Positions 26,135 through 36,764 of a stretch of DNA of 64,000 nucleotides are shown here, piece by piece; the stretch's first letter is position 1, and each line of letters opens with the position of its first letter. Made by a program: the position numbers and the translations under genes. Source of the DNA: Prochilodus magdalenae (Eukaryota; Chordata; Actinopteri; Characiformes; Prochilodontidae); contig JAMWET010003458.1 in assembly GCA_024036415.1 (NCBI GenBank), positions 22,501-86,500 on the forward strand, given 5' to 3'. A model generated the notes under the pieces. It was not told where the DNA came from and did no database searches. It worked only from the letters and a program-made list of their open reading frames with translations.

Positions 26135-26177
26135 ATGCTGCTTCTGTTCATAGGCTTCATCCTTCCATTCTGCCAGT
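26135..26177 (+). pseudogene. Possible orphan signal-peptide exon (Ly6-like first exon)
   Basis: ATG at 26135 encodes MLLLFIGFILPFCQ plus one base, then a donor T|GTAGGT. This is phase 1, as in the three Ly6 genes. TATAAA at 26032-26037 sits 103 bp upstream, similar to gene 1 (109 bp). I found no LU-type second or third exon between here and gene 2, so this may be the remnant of a lost paralogue, an alternative first exon for gene 2, or chance. Confidence 0.3.
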
Positions 26178-26844
26178 GTAGGTTCGGATTTGTGCACTGC
26201 TGTATATTAATTTGCATACACAGCCATATGATCTCCTGTTGTAGTCAAGGTAACACTCAAGTGTTGAGTAACTAACATGAAGTAATGCATAAACAGTGGC
26301 TACAGTGCTTAACATTTACATATCTGATATCTGATAACGTACTACTGGACTAGTCCTTACCCAGGTAAGGTGGAGGTAGGGTTGGGTATAGTGTAGGGGG
26401 TATGCCCAGGTCGGGGATCGAAGGTGGTGTTACCCACTCTTCTATACCAAGCACATGTTTAAGTAGTAGAAACAGATAACGAATATGTAACGAACATTTA
26501 ATACTTAGTTAGTTAGTCAACACAACATAAAGTGTTACCACTTTTAACCGCACGTAACGCTAATGTACGACTTTCTTTACTACCTTTGTTTTCATGCTGT
26601 CACATGATATTGTCTGTAAGTTTAACGAAGCAAATCTGGTAATACATTTCCAAGCCTAAGACTTGCTTGAAATTTCGGTAACACTTCATGTAAAGGCTTC
26701 CTGCGTAATTGGACGATGTATTTAATGACGTATTAGATTATTGGTTAAGTTCCATTATTTGGGAAAGATGCTTTGTAATATTGAAACCCCTTAAAAATAT
26801 GATTTACAGGCTCAAGCTGTTAATAAATACTTTAGTTATATATA

Positions 26845-27097
26845 TATCGTGGCTGCCCAAACAAAAACAGGTATCTCCAAAATGGCTACTTTACAGCACA
26901 GGCCAAAAACCTAGTTTAATTTGAATGGAAGTCAATGGAACCAGACGTCTTTCCAAGCAGTTTTGGGCCATTTCTGTTGGTCCATTCTTCAAGAAATTTC
27001 AACACAGTGTAAAAAGCAGCTCATGTGATTAAATGAGGTATAAAAGTAAAAAACAGCAAAAATGGAGATACATGCTTTTCATTGGACAGCGACGATA
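26845..27097. mobile_element. Palindromic MITE, copy D (inverted relative to B and C)
   Basis: It starts TATCGTGGCTGCCCAAAC and ends GGACAGCGACGATA. The interior is the reverse complement of copies B and C (CCATTGACTTCCATTCAAAT appears here reversed). Confidence 0.78.
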
Positions 27098-27099
27098 TG

Positions 27100-28015
27100 T
27101 ATATATATAGAGTGTTTATGTGTGAAGCCTCCAAATGAAGTGCCACCCACATTTTGACATGGTTGAAATCCCAAGTGCCTTGTTCTGGAGTTATCAAGTG
27201 GTTAGCATCTAGCATCTCTCCAAATATACAAATCTCTCAGGATTTGCTACTACTCATGGGTTAATAAACAGAGAGTTCATCTTTTTTTATTGTTTCAATG
27301 TTCCCTTCCTTAAATATTTCAATTGAAGGCCAAAGTTGTCTGGAAAAGTGCAGTGTTTCTGTTGTTCTTTTTTATTATTATTATTATTAATAGGGAATCT
27401 TTGGTGAAATGAAATGAGTTCAGCATGCCTTCACATGCATATGAAAATATATATAGCCAATGCTGTCTGGAAATTTCTACTGGGAGAAGAGAATGAAGTG
27501 CTTGAGATGATGTGGGCTATGGGCTTTCTGTAGCTTAGCTGATCAGGTACTGTTTCGTGTTGCATGTTTTTTTTTTTTTTTGGTTTGTGTATTGGTTATC
27601 AGGTTAACACATGAGCATCTTAGTGCCAAGAGTAGTGAAACGTATGCAGTGGAGGTGGAGCCCAACTCGTCAGGCATTAGACATGCCCTGTGCAGTGTGG
27701 TGGTTATCCACCCTAGTTACAGTAGTAAATTCAGACCACACCATCCAACTGGTTGGCAAAACTGTTCTTGTGTTGTAATGCCTGATGAGTGGTTTTCGTA
27801 GAGTCTGCTGAACACCAGTCGCTAATTAACACCGGTGACCGCTTTACTCCAAGCTGCTGGAACTACTTTTTTGTTGAAAGAAACTGCCGATATTAAAAAC
27901 ATACATTTGAAACCGTGTTTGTGGCTTCTCGACTTCACTTCTTGACTTTGGTCTTACAAAACTGTATTGCATATGTAAAGCTATTTTAATATGGTATATT
28001 ATATTATATAAGCTC
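27100..28015. other. Intergenic sequence without a recognised gene
   Basis: It contains a short (TTA)n run at 27370 and a T run at 27568. The small open frame at 27580-27801 has no supporting features. Confidence 0.4.
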
Positions 28016-28019
28016 ACCA

Positions 28020-28280
28020 GACAAAAAATGAGTCAGCTGGGACTGATTGAACCTAATAGCGTGTAACACCTCCACCACCACCACTAATATCAGCTAGGAT
28101 TTAACTGGGCATGGACCGGACAAATTTCTGGACTTTGCATCTAAGAATTGCTCAGTTGGTCCAGATTTGGTGGATGCCTTCCATGGCAATTCCGAGGAGA
28201 AATTCCGAGGAGAATTCCCTGTAGACTGGGATTTTCCCACTGCTGGTAGACCCGTATGACCGTACGCTTCCATACACCTC
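28020..28280 (-). mobile_element. Transposase-relic family, copy 2 (partial)
   Basis: It shares CCAGATTTGGTGGATGCCTT, GAGAATTCCCTGTA and GACCGTACGCTTCCATACAC with the relic at 18585-18965 but stops before the helix-turn-helix segment. Confidence 0.5.
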
Positions 28281-28489
28281 ATTTTGAGACTGAATATTGT
28301 ATTTACCGACAGCATGCCACCTCTAGTTAGGAAATCTTAAACTATTCAAAGTTAACAACCAGCTAATATGTCTATTATCATATAGCCAATGTGTAGCTAA
28401 ATGTATACATGTAATAAAATTAATGTTAAGATTGTTAAAGAGACCCACAGAGTTACTGTTAGCGATGTAAATAATGTTGAGACTAACCT

Positions 28490-28990
28490 AGACTTAGACT
28501 TAGGCTTTATTGTCATTCAGTATACAACTATACAAAGTGTCTCCAGAATGAAATTTGTATATCCAGTATCCAGAATGAAACCATATATATATATATATAT
28601 ATATATATAGTATGTGAAATTATATAAATAACACTACACTATATCATTGACCTTAAATATATAGCAGCATGGAATGTCATGTATGTTAATATTAATACCA
28701 AAGAGGTAGATATGGTTCTGTGAGTACATGAACCCTAATATCTGAACCACACCATAATTAGAGTTCCGAGTTCAGCAATCTGATGACCTGATGACCTGAA
28801 GCTGTTTTAGAACCTGGTGGTCCTGATGTTGCGGAATCTCTTTCCAGAGAGATGAACTGGAGGTTATGAATATTGTAAGAGCAGCCCCCGCATTTTATCA
28901 GTGCATCACCACTCCACAGTTTGAGTTTCCATTTCCCAAATGCTTTATCCAAGCATGCTAACGTTATTCCCATTTCCGCCATCACAGTAA
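28490..28990. mobile_element. Probable truncated retroelement fragment
   Basis: The segment starts CTTTATTGTCATTCAGTATA and later has AGCAATCTGATGACCTGATG and GAACCTGGTGGTCCTGATG, phrases typical of dispersed fish repeats. It includes a (TA)n run at 28581-28609. The class and ends are uncertain. Confidence 0.4.
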
Positions 28991-29900
28991 TATCTTATCT
29001 GAGCAGTTTTCCTCAACTGTGCAATAAGAGGAGATGCTCTGTCTTACAGTGTAGAGGTCACTACGCTAGTTTCGGTGGACTCTGCTATTGGTCACTGCAT
29101 AAAACCATAGAAATCAACACTTAAACAGAAGTTAAAACACTGGTGGGGAGGTCCTAAAACTGGACTAGTGGCCTGTCTATGGTGTTTCCTGCCTTCCCCC
29201 TAATGAGCACTGGGATAGGCTCCAGCAACCCCACAATCCAGAATCAATGAATGAAGAAAGAGTTTAAGCTACATTAAACCCTAAAGAGATGCTGAGTAAA
29301 CAACAACACAGGCTAAAAGCCTGTTTGCTTGTACAAGCAGCTAATAATTGATCAACCCCGCCCCAGCAGCCACCTTTAAAAAACGTACCTGCGCAAACTC
29401 ACAATGACAGCGGCCACAAAAGGAATCCAGCTGGCATGTTATTTAGTAGATCATTCCAGACTAGTGGGTGAGCGCACCTTGTGCAGACCCCTACAGAACA
29501 CTGCAGGAGTGGGCTCACAGCACTGCAGAAGTGTTTGAGTACCACAACTTTCTCACCGGTTCCTAGAAAGTGATTCCTAGAAGTGGTGTATGACACCTGA
29601 CTGTCCATCCTACCGGTCCTCCCCAGATCCCAACAAAGCCCCTATCCAGGACACACCACTGGCAATAGAACACTGGAGGGGACTCCACTCAAGTTCTACC
29701 AATTTGGTGTCAACTTCACATCATAGTGTATCCAATTCAATCCATAAAACCTACGGTTTGTTCAAATTGACCTAGAAGATGCAAAGCTGAATGGTTGGCA
29801 TCACAGTTGGTAGAATTAGTAACATTTAGCCATACCATGAGCCTCGCAATAGACATTTTACAGGCATTCCATGTAATGTCCATGCAGTAAGTCCATAAAA

Positions 29901-30219
29901 CTGGGGCAGTCGTGGGCTGGAGTTTGGAGAACCAGCCTGGTTAACCGGAAGGTCAACGGTTCAATTCCCCAAACTGACAGTAACGACTGAAGTGCCCTTA
30001 AGCAGGGCACCAAACCCCACAATCCCTCCCCGTCAGTTGGGTGAACCAGCCTGGTTACCGGAAGGTCAGTGGTTCAAGTCCCCAAACTGATAGTAACGAC
30101 TGAAGTGCCCTTAAGCAAGATCCCTCCCTGGCCGCTGTGGATAGGGTTGTCCACTACTCTGGCCAAGTGTGCTCACTGCCCTCTAGAGTGGGTGTTCCAC
30201 TTCATGGATGGTTGAAATG
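29901..30219 (+). mobile_element. tRNA-derived SINE with duplicated head segment
   Basis: Pol III B-box-like motifs GGTTCAATTCC (29958-29968) and GGTTCAAGTCC (30071-30081) each follow AACCAGCCTGGTTA, so the head-proximal part is present twice. The body continues through GCTGTGGATAGGGTTGTCCA to GTGCTCACTGCCCTCTAGAG. A second, inverted copy is at 61635-62313. Confidence 0.7.
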
Positions 30220-32079
30220 ACGAAGACCAATTCCCATGTATGGAAGCCCGAATGGAAAGAAATGGCTCAGAATCTCTCTACTCAGAGAACGATTGGCCCC
30301 ACCTCTATATAAATACACCTGCCTCATTCTTCTCTCTCATCAACACAGAGGGAATTTTCCTTCCAAATGTTGTAACCAAATGCAACATGCTTCCGTGTCA
30401 AGTGACTCATTAGCATACTGCATCATTCAAAGCTACCCTGAGACTTCAAACAAGCCTTCAAAGAGTCCTCTCGACTCTGGTATTAGCCAAGTCCTCGAGG
30501 CAACCTGGCAAACATTGTGCAAAGAAGCACGTAACTCCGAGGCCCTGAGGCAGCTCGCCTTATCTTTGATGAGAGAAGTGATTGGCCCCGAGGGATTTTC
30601 CAGTCCTAAGATGTTTGGTTAGTTTTGGGGTTAAGTCATGGGCTGTCATTGTTATTTCACTTGTAAACAATGGCCGCCCTGTGCTGCTCTCAAGAATGCG
30701 ACATTCCAGTCGAACCACATCAGTTCGCATTTTCCAGCCAATGCTGTTATAGACCGCATGATAGTTTTTCTTCTGCAATGGGCAAGAACAAATTTCTCTC
30801 CGAGCCCGACTTCTTATACACACACAAACTTCAGGTCAGGATTAATGATCCTTATTTATGGAATGCTCACACCACAAGCAAGGAAACAGGTTTTCATCCA
30901 GTTCAGGTCAGCTTCCCAACATGTTAGGAATAGGCCCTGGAGAACCGTTAAAAGGAACCCGCTAAGAACCTCTGAGAGGACACAAGGTTCCAAAGGAGAA
31001 ACCAAGAACTTGGGAATGACACACTTAGCTAGTCAAGCAAGGCTGTAGGTTTGGTTGCTACATTGGTAGTGACACAACAAACACAGACCACCCATTACCC
31101 CCCTCATCCAACAACAACCACTACCCCGCCCTTCCCCTACGATTACTAACACTCTGAGTGGTGGAAAAGAAAGTAGGTCTGATAGATTACGTTTTCACTG
31201 AGGCTTGAGGTATATGGTCTGACAGTACTGATAACCTACCATTGGCCTAGCTAGCTACGGTATTTCCGGATCATGACTTGAGCCCTAAGATGGTCCCCTC
31301 TCTTTCAGCCAATCAAATGCCAGCATCCCTACATTAGTCGTACTGGAGACGTAGCCTTTCAGAATGATCTGAAGCTAGGTTTGAACTTGAGATGTTCTAA
31401 ATGGTGCAACAGTGCACAAGGCAAAAATGATGCAGCCGTGGCTCTGACCCCACATGCTAGCCCCCATGAAAATACTGATAGGAACCCGTCCCTACCGCCC
31501 ATATGCCAACCATGCCCTGACCATGATGTCAAGTGAAGGTTTATGTATGTTTTTCACTAAGCAGCTTCACGGAGACTCAGGGGCCCAAGCACCCAATGAG
31601 AAAGCCAGGGGTGAAACCTCGAGAGGGGCACGAAAAGGGGAACCCATATTTCTCTGGTCCACACCGGATAGCAAGACAAGCTCAAAGGCAATGTAAAAAG
31701 GGTGAGACTTTACAGTTTTTTTGCAGAATTGAATATAGAATAACTGATACAAGTTAAAAGTCTTATATGAGTCGCAATGAGAAACAGACCTGAACGTGTA
31801 AATGAAGGCCAGCCATGGTTAGCAGTGAAGCCAGTGACCACTGGAAGGAGTTTCCCATAGTGTAAAACCTGGAATATCAATAACCGGTGCTAGAAGCCTA
31901 CAGTGATGATCTATTAGTATGAATGGGAGAAGCATTCCTGAGCAGGACCTTTGGAGGAGTCAGCTGCATTATGGTCCAGCACAAAACTGTAGGTTGACAT
32001 ATGTGCCTATTGAGCATTGTAATCAGTAATATCCTCTTTACTGAATATTATGTGTATGTATATATATATATATAATGTA
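30220..32079. other. Intergenic sequence, no gene recognised
   Basis: Several short overlapping frames on both strands (30236-31757) have no recognisable domain. TATATAAATA at 30306-30315 is a good TATA-like site but no signal-peptide exon follows it. A (TA)n run is at 32058-32073. Confidence 0.4.
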
Positions 32080-32611
32080 CAGGGGTTGGACAATGAAACT
32101 GAAACACTGGTTTTAGACCACAATCATTTATTAGTATGGTGTAGGGCCTCCTTTTGCGGCCAATACAGCGTCAGTTGGTCTTGGGAATGACATATACTGC
32201 GTCCTGCACAGTGGTCAGAGGGAGTTTAAGCCATTCCTCTTGCAGGATAGTGGCCAGGTCACTACGTGATGCTGGTGGAGGTTCGTCCTTCTTGGTGGTA
32301 TGCTGACATTACCCTGGATACCGTGGCTCTTGATACATCACAAAGACTTGCTGTCTTGGTCACAGATGCGCCAGCAAGACGTGCACCAACAGTTTGTCCT
32401 CTTTTGAACTCTGGTATGTCACCCATAATGCTGTGTGCATTGCAGTATTTTGAGCAGAACTGTGCTCTTACCTGCTAACTGAACCTTCACACTCTGCTCT
32501 TACTGGTGCAATGTGCAGTTAATGAAGATTGGCCACCAGGCTGGTCCAATTTAGCCATGAGACCTCCCACACTAAAATGACAGGTGGTTCAGTTTCATTG
32601 TTCAATCCCTG
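32080..32611. mobile_element. Complete non-autonomous Tc1/mariner-type element, 532 bp
   Basis: The ends CAGGGGTTGGACAATGAAAC and GTTTCATTGTTCAATCCCTG are imperfect inverted repeats and a TA dinucleotide flanks each side, the Tc1/mariner target-site signature. The interior has no transposase frame; the small + frame at 32266-32478 is unremarkable. Confidence 0.78.
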
Positions 32612-33717
32612 TATATATGCACAGTGAGGGTTAGGAGGGTTATTATGGGATGATTTGTTGTTATACACTTGTGTAATTATATAAGGACAAGATAAATTTA
32701 AAATATATATTTTAACATTAGCTCCAGAGTTTTATGAAGCAGAATGGTGACTATAGGTGACTAACATGTTGTGGCTTACACTGATGTCAAACTGAGGTGT
32801 ATAAGCAAACCTTGATGTTCAGAAATGAAGCTTCACTCCCCAGAAATAGAAAGCAGAATTGGACAGGACACTTTTTAGGAATTCTTTCTAGGAAAAATCA
32901 TCTAGGACTTTAAATCAGGTGCGTCAGAGTAAACACCCTGGGACTTTTTATTAATGGCCTTATGGGTTGAAAACCAGTTGTTGTTTATGCCCAAGTCAAA
33001 GGATCAATCTGGTAGGGGTCTTCTTTGGAGACCCTCATCAACAATAACCTCTGAGACCCGGACTTGCTTGGTGTCAGACCTAACAATTATAAGAGCTCAA
33101 CATTGTCTTTGTACAGGAAGCTGTTTTAGCAAAATACAGTGTCTTCATATAAGGCCAACGGGACAACATTTTTGGTGATTGGTGTTGGTGTGCCGTACTT
33201 GGGCCAACCAGCTGTTAACGATTTCAACAGTTTACAGCAATCCTTGGTAAAGTTTAACAGTGCACTAAAATAAAAGTACCTAAAAAGTATCAGCTGATCT
33301 ACATATTAACACGTTGCTCCCTTTTCACATTCTCTTTGGGATTTGACAGCCCAGCAAGGTTCTGCCACACCTGAACTTATGTTTTCACAGCATACATTCA
33401 GGAGCATTCAACAGAACCTGCTCAGCAGAACACACTTAACAGAGTAGGTCAGATGAATCATATACCTCCAACGCACTCCAGCTCTGAATATACATCTGCA
33501 TTCCAGCTTAGACGCTTTGCTGTATTACATAGTCAACGGCCTTTTGTTCGTTCACCATTTCTAGCATTCCTCGAGATATTCCAGTGAAGAGACGCACCTC
33601 ATTTTCAACGCATTGATAATCTGTGGTTATCAGAAGAAACTCCTTTGAGGAAGTTTCTAAAAGTATAACAAGTAATCGAGATAAGGTGTATTGAAAAGTC
33701 TTCTGGTAAGGAGTGTC
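32612..33717. other. Intergenic sequence, no gene recognised
   Basis: A/T-leaning sequence without exon signatures or recognisable repeats. Confidence 0.4.
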
Positions 33718-35818
33718 ACACCTCTTGGGCTAGTCAGACTCTGCTACCACAGTAGTGTACACCTCTTGGGCTAGTCAGACTCCGCTACCACAGTAGTGTA
33801 CACCTCTTGGGCTAGTCAGACTCCGCTACCACAGTAGTGTACACCTCTTGGGCTAGTCAGACTCCGCTACCACAGTAGTGTACACCTCTTGGGCTAGTCA
33901 GACTCCGCTACCACAGTAGTGTACACCTCTTGGGCTAGTCAGACTCCGCTACCACAGTAGTGTACACCTCTTGGGCTAGTCAGACTCCGCTACCACAGTA
34001 AGGAGTGTCCCAACTCTTGGGCTAGTCAGACTCCGCTACCACAGTAAGAAGTGTTACACCTCTTGGGCTAGTCAGACTCCGCTACCACAGTAAGAAGAGT
34101 TACACCTTCTGGGCTAGTCAGACTCCGCTACCACAGTAAGAAGTGTTACACCTCTAGGGCTAGTCAGACTCTGCTACCACAGTAAGGAGTATCACACCTC
34201 GTGGGCTAGTCAGACTCCGCTACCACAGTAAGAAGAGTTACACCTTGTGGGCTAGTCAGACTCCGCTACCACAGTAAGGAGTGTCACACCTCTTAGGCTA
34301 GTCAGACTCCGCTACCACAGTAAGGAGTGTCACACCTCTTAGGCTAGTCAGACTCCGCTACCACAGTAAGGAGTATCACACCTCTTAGGCTAGTCAGACT
34401 CCGCTACCACAGTAAGAAGAGTTACACCTCTTGGGCTAGTCAGACTCCGCTACCACAGTAAGGAGTATCACACCTCTAGGGCTAGTCAGACTCCGCTACC
34501 ACAGTAAGAAGAGTTACACCTCTTGGGCTAGTCAGACTCCGCTACCACAGTAAGAAGAGTTACACCTCTTGGGCTAGTCAGACTCCGCTACCACAGTAAG
34601 AAGAGTTACACCTCTTGGGCTAGTCAGACTCCGCTACCACAGTAAGGAGTATCACACCTCTTGGGCTAGTCAGACTCCGCTACCACAGTAAGGAGAGTTA
34701 CACCTCTAGGGCTAGTCAGACTCCGCTACCACAGTAAGGAGTATCACACCTCTTGGGCTAGTCAGACTCCGCTACCACAGTAAGGAGTGTCCCACCTCTT
34801 GGGCTAGTCAGACTCCGCTACCACAGTAAGGAGTGTCCCACCTCTTAGGCTAGTCAGACTCCGCTACCACAGTAAGGAGAGTTACACCTCTAGGGCTAGT
34901 CAGACTCCGCTACCACAGTAAGGAGTATCACACCTCTTGGGCTAGTCAGACTCCGCTACCACAGTAAGGAGTGTCACACCTCTAGGGCTAGTCAGACTCT
35001 GCTACCACAGTAAGGAGTGTCACACCTCTTGGGCTAGTCAGACTCCGCTACCACAGTAAGAAGAGTTACACCTCTTAGGCTAGTCAGACTCCGCTACCAC
35101 AGTAAGGAGTGTCCCACCTCTTGGGCTAGTCAGACTCCGCTACCACAGTAAGAAGTGTCCCACCTCTTAGGCTAGTCAGACTCCGCTACCACAGTAAGGA
35201 GTGTCACACCTCTAGGGCTAGTCAGACACCTCTAGGGCTAGTCAGACACCTCTAGGGCTAGTCAAGAGTTACACCTCTAGGGCTAGTCAGACTCCGCTAC
35301 CACAGTAAGAAGAGTAACACCTCTAGGGCTAGTCAGACTCCGCTACCACAGTAAGGAGTGTCACACCTCTTGGGCTAGTCAGACTCCGCTACCACAGTAA
35401 GGAGTGTCACACCTCTTAGGCTAGTCAGACTCCGCTACCACAGTAAGGAGTGTCACACCTCTTAGGCTAGTCAGACACCTCTAGGGCTAGTCAGACACCT
35501 CTAGGGCTAGTCAAGAGTTACACCTCTTAGGCTAGTCAGACTCCGCTACCACAGTAAGGAGTGTCCCACCTCTTGGGCTAGTCAGACTCCGCTACCACAG
35601 TAAGAAGAGTTACACCTCTTAGGCTAGTCAGACTCCGCTACCACAGTAAGGAGTGTCCCACCTCTTGGGCTAGTCAGACTCCGCTACCACAGTAAGAAGA
35701 GTTACACCTCTTGGGCTAGTCAGACTCCGCTACCACAGTAAGAAGAGTTACACCTCTTAGGCTAGTCAGACTCCGCTACCACAGTAAGGAATGTCACACC
35801 TCTTAGGCTAGTCAGACT
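33718..35818. repeat. 41/46-bp minisatellite upstream of gene 2
   Basis: The first ~7 units have period 41 (CACCTCTTGGGCTAGTCAGA, CTCCGCTACCACAGTAGTGT, A). The following ~38 have period 46, with AAGGAGTGTCA or AAGAAGAGTTA replacing AGTGTA. Truncated 23-bp sub-units occur at 35218-35272 and 35466-35520. Decayed copies continue to about 36060. Confidence 0.94.
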
Positions 35819-36483
35819 TTTGCTAACGCTGTAAGAAGTAGCTCAGCTCATGGCCCAGTCAAGTCTCCAAGCCCTTTCAACCTACTCATACTCCACTACC
35901 GTGTAAGAAGTGTGGCGGCCTAGACAGACTTTGCTAATGCTTTAAGAAATGCCATGGCTTTTAAACCTAGCCAGACTCCATGGATACAATAACGAGTGAC
36001 CCATCTCCTGCCTCAGTCTCCAGCCAAATTCCATTGTCACAGTAAGAAGGATACCAGTTGGCAGCCCAGTTCAGTCTAGCATGGAGCAAGGCGTCATGAC
36101 CACTTCCCGATCAACAGTGGAAACCAGGACACTGCCAGGCTGGCAGACACCACAAATCACAGACATACCACACACACCATACCAAACAATCAAACCAATA
36201 CCGTGTGAACTGGTGGCCTGATATGCTTCTATCATTTTACACCAGAAACATACACACCAGATATCACCCAGTGTGAGTGAGGGTTTGATTGCATTCAACC
36301 ACGAGTGCTAGAGTGAGGTCAGATGTGGTCTTGTTGATTGCCTGTAAGTTTGGGCTGTCTACTAACTACTGAGGATGACACCACACCTTACGGCAGGAGG
36401 CTGGCCTCTCACTCACCCCGTCCGTGCAGGGATTGTGTGTGCATGCAGATGCAGCATGGCATCTGTCCCATCAGGTTCCACAG

Positions 36484-36705
36484 GTGAGGAGAATATGCAC
36501 TTTCCAGTCTGTCAAAACCTCCCCGACCACATTACTCTCTTTATCTCGGAGGTACCAGCCCCCTCCCTACCCATAACCCCCTGACATATATCTGCAAAGC
36601 CCGGGCAGCGTGGCTCATTCTGGTGCTGCCTCAGTTCCCGAAGCTGTCCCAGGAACACCTGAGAGAACCTCTTCACCTTCTTTGCATACCTCGACTGATT
36701 TCAGG
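36484..36705 (+). other. Possible 5' UTR intron of gene 2
   Basis: CACAG|GTGAGGA at 36481-36490 is a strong donor and GATTTCAG at 36698-36705 is an acceptor 8 nt before the gene 2 ATG. The donor sequence matches the one proposed for gene 3 (ACAGGTGAGGA). No clear TATA box precedes it. Confidence 0.28.
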
Positions 36706-36712
36706 CATCAGG

Positions 36713-36764
36713 ATGAGATCAATGATCATTGGGGCGATTGCAGTGGTTGGATTCCTCGCTCTGG
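36713..36764 (+). CDS. Gene 2 coding exon 1 (signal peptide)
   Basis: ATG at 36713 opens 17 codons plus one base, with donor G|GTAAGT at 36765. A second in-frame ATG at codon 4 could also start the leader. The first is preferred because it gives the 52-nt length seen in both paralogues. A TTTCAG acceptor-like motif ends 8 nt upstream of the ATG. Confidence 0.85.

Noticed and set aside
29958..30081. tRNA genes
   Set aside because: B-box motifs are present twice but no cloverleaf can be folded by eye and the body matches the inverted SINE at 61635-62313.
30236..31048. Cluster of medium-length + strand frames downstream of a TATA-like site
   Set aside because: Frames overlap in different phases, have no recognisable domain or signal peptide, and no consistent splice sites.
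33718..35818. CRISPR-like look of a regular ~46-bp repeat
   Set aside because: No unique spacers; the whole unit repeats, and the context is vertebrate with split genes.
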